Assembly: GCA_036939755.1 (NCBI GenBank)
Contig: JALLAZ010000336.1
Span: forward strand, 1-16,875
Direction of reading: 5' to 3'
Source of the DNA: Stephanodiscus triporus
Lineage: Eukaryota > Bacillariophyta > Thalassiosirophyceae > Thalassiosirales > Thalassiosiraceae
DNA: 16,875 nucleotides
Below, piece by piece: positions 16,172 to 16,875 of the stretch. A program made the translations under genes and the position numbers. The stretch's first letter is position 1. Every line of letters starts with the position of its first letter. The notes under the pieces were generated by a model. That model did not search any database. It was not told where the DNA came from and saw only the letters and a program-made list of their open reading frames with translations.

Positions 16172-16875
16172 AGGAGGAAGGAGGAGGATATGCAAGTCAG
16201 AGGCCCCGGCCATGCACCTACTTAACCAAGTCAACGGAGGAGAATGGTTCTCGCTACTGCATGCCGTTGACGACAACTGCACTTACCACCATTTATTTAC
16301 GGCATGCGTTCGCACGCCAGATTATTCCCTTTAGACCGGAGAAAAGAAATAGGGAACGCATAATTATCGAACCTTCCTCCACGGCCCAACGATCTGCCGA
16401 GAACGAGCGATAAGTACAAAAAGTGCCTGGTGTCAAGAATGGAAGTGAAGTCGTCGCATCGTACAAATCGCGCTGATTCACACACTCCTCACTTCACCCC
16501 GTGGTGTCGGCGCGGTGTCAGTTTTTAAGGGAAAACGATGGGGTATCACTCTGTCCAGGCACTGGAGTACCTACTTTAGACAACAACTCTACTCTAGAGT
16601 ATGTTTACCTAAGGATGTGGAGAGTTCCCTCCCCGTGGGAATTCCCGGTCGTTAACCCTACCCTTAACCCTCTGCTCACGGTTTATGTGTGAAAGCGTTT
16701 GGTCCGAAGGCAGCGCGCCTTCACAGCTGGCTTTGGAGCTGTGGGAAGGCGTCTTTTAGGACATTGGGTACGCGGCATCTCTTCCAGCTTGGATGAACGT
16801 GGGAATAACCACTGCATTGATTCTCTCGTATCGTACCCTATCCTAGTGTATCACTCTCTTTCTAAAAAAAAAAGC
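16172..16875. other. Intergenic end region, no gene supported
   Basis: Frames here are all about 60-90 codons, overlap each other and lack domain-like composition. The stretch contains a hairpin (16717-16750), a degenerate CCCTAA-like stretch (16652-16671), two copies of CTCTAGAGTA-like words (near 16111 just outside and 16592), and a terminal A-run. It may include the promoter of the importin-like gene. Confidence 0.5.
16717..16750 (+). repeat. Inverted repeat capable of a stable hairpin
   Basis: GCCTTCACAGCT at 16717-16728 pairs with AGCTGTGGGAAGGC at 16737-16750, giving about 12 base pairs with a two-base bulge and an eight-base loop, followed by a short T-run. A competing GAAGGC/GCCTTC pairing exists at 16706-16722. 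No known RNA family is recognised. Confidence 0.45.

Noticed and set aside
14970..16225. Long plus-strand frames opposite exon 1 of the importin-like gene
   Set aside because: Their composition mirrors the CGTCGT and CCTCCT runs of the opposite strand, giving Arg/Ser/Pro runs. They are shadows of the minus-strand gene.
16144..16692. Several 60-90 codon frames in the end region
   Set aside because: They overlap each other on both strands, some read through the G18 run, and none has a domain or a plausible splice partner.

Overview
This looks like a nuclear window from a photosynthetic stramenopile, most likely a centric diatom of the Thalassiosira/Skeletonema/Cyclotella type. Several things point that way. 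There are short GT-AG introns of about 80 to 130 nt (one possibly near 290 nt). One secretory signal ends in an ASAFAP-like plastid-targeting motif. There is a tandem C-x4-C-x9-C-x2-H repeat protein of a kind common in diatoms. Two genes encode flagellar microtubule inner proteins, which fits an alga with flagellated gametes. There is no bacterial operon structure, no rRNA or tRNA gene that I can see, and no mobile element with a recognisable transposase. Gene starts were set at ATG codons in suitable context; several of the longest open frames begin only at TTG or GTG and were trimmed or joined to upstream exons.

Layout: ten protein genes alternate strictly in strand (+ - + - + - + - + -), so each neighbour is head-to-head or tail-to-tail. 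(1) 325-1164 +, unrecognised multi-pass membrane protein. (2) 1231-2151 -, enkurin-domain axonemal protein. (3) 2406-3002 +, PIERCE-family microtubule inner protein, head-to-head with the enkurin gene. (4) 3039-4121 -, RRP7 ribosome biogenesis factor. (5) 4489-7105 +, spliced gene for an unrecognised signal-anchored protein. (6) 7340-8403 -, spliced gene for a YoaK/DUF1275 membrane protein with a plastid bipartite presequence. (7) 8862-10649 +, TPR protein. (8) 10844-12154 -, spliced gene for a RecA-fold protein resembling SWSAP1 of the Shu recombination complex, with degenerate Walker motifs. (9) 12482-13570 +, eleven-repeat Cys/His putative zinc-binding protein. (10) 13855-16096 -, spliced gene resembling the N-terminal and middle part of TNPO3/importin-13, apparently lacking its C-terminal half. 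The last 780 bases hold no gene I can support.

The strongest points are the shared-promoter pair of flagellar inner-protein genes, the SWSAP1-like protein whose Walker A Lys-Thr positions are both Gly inside a G10 homopolymer, the truncated importin beside a repeat-family gene, and two sharply bounded GC-rich, low-complexity blocks (about 10870-12200 and 15000-16100). The second block ends inside a gene, close to an intron. All family calls come from reading motifs by eye and none has been tested by a database search.
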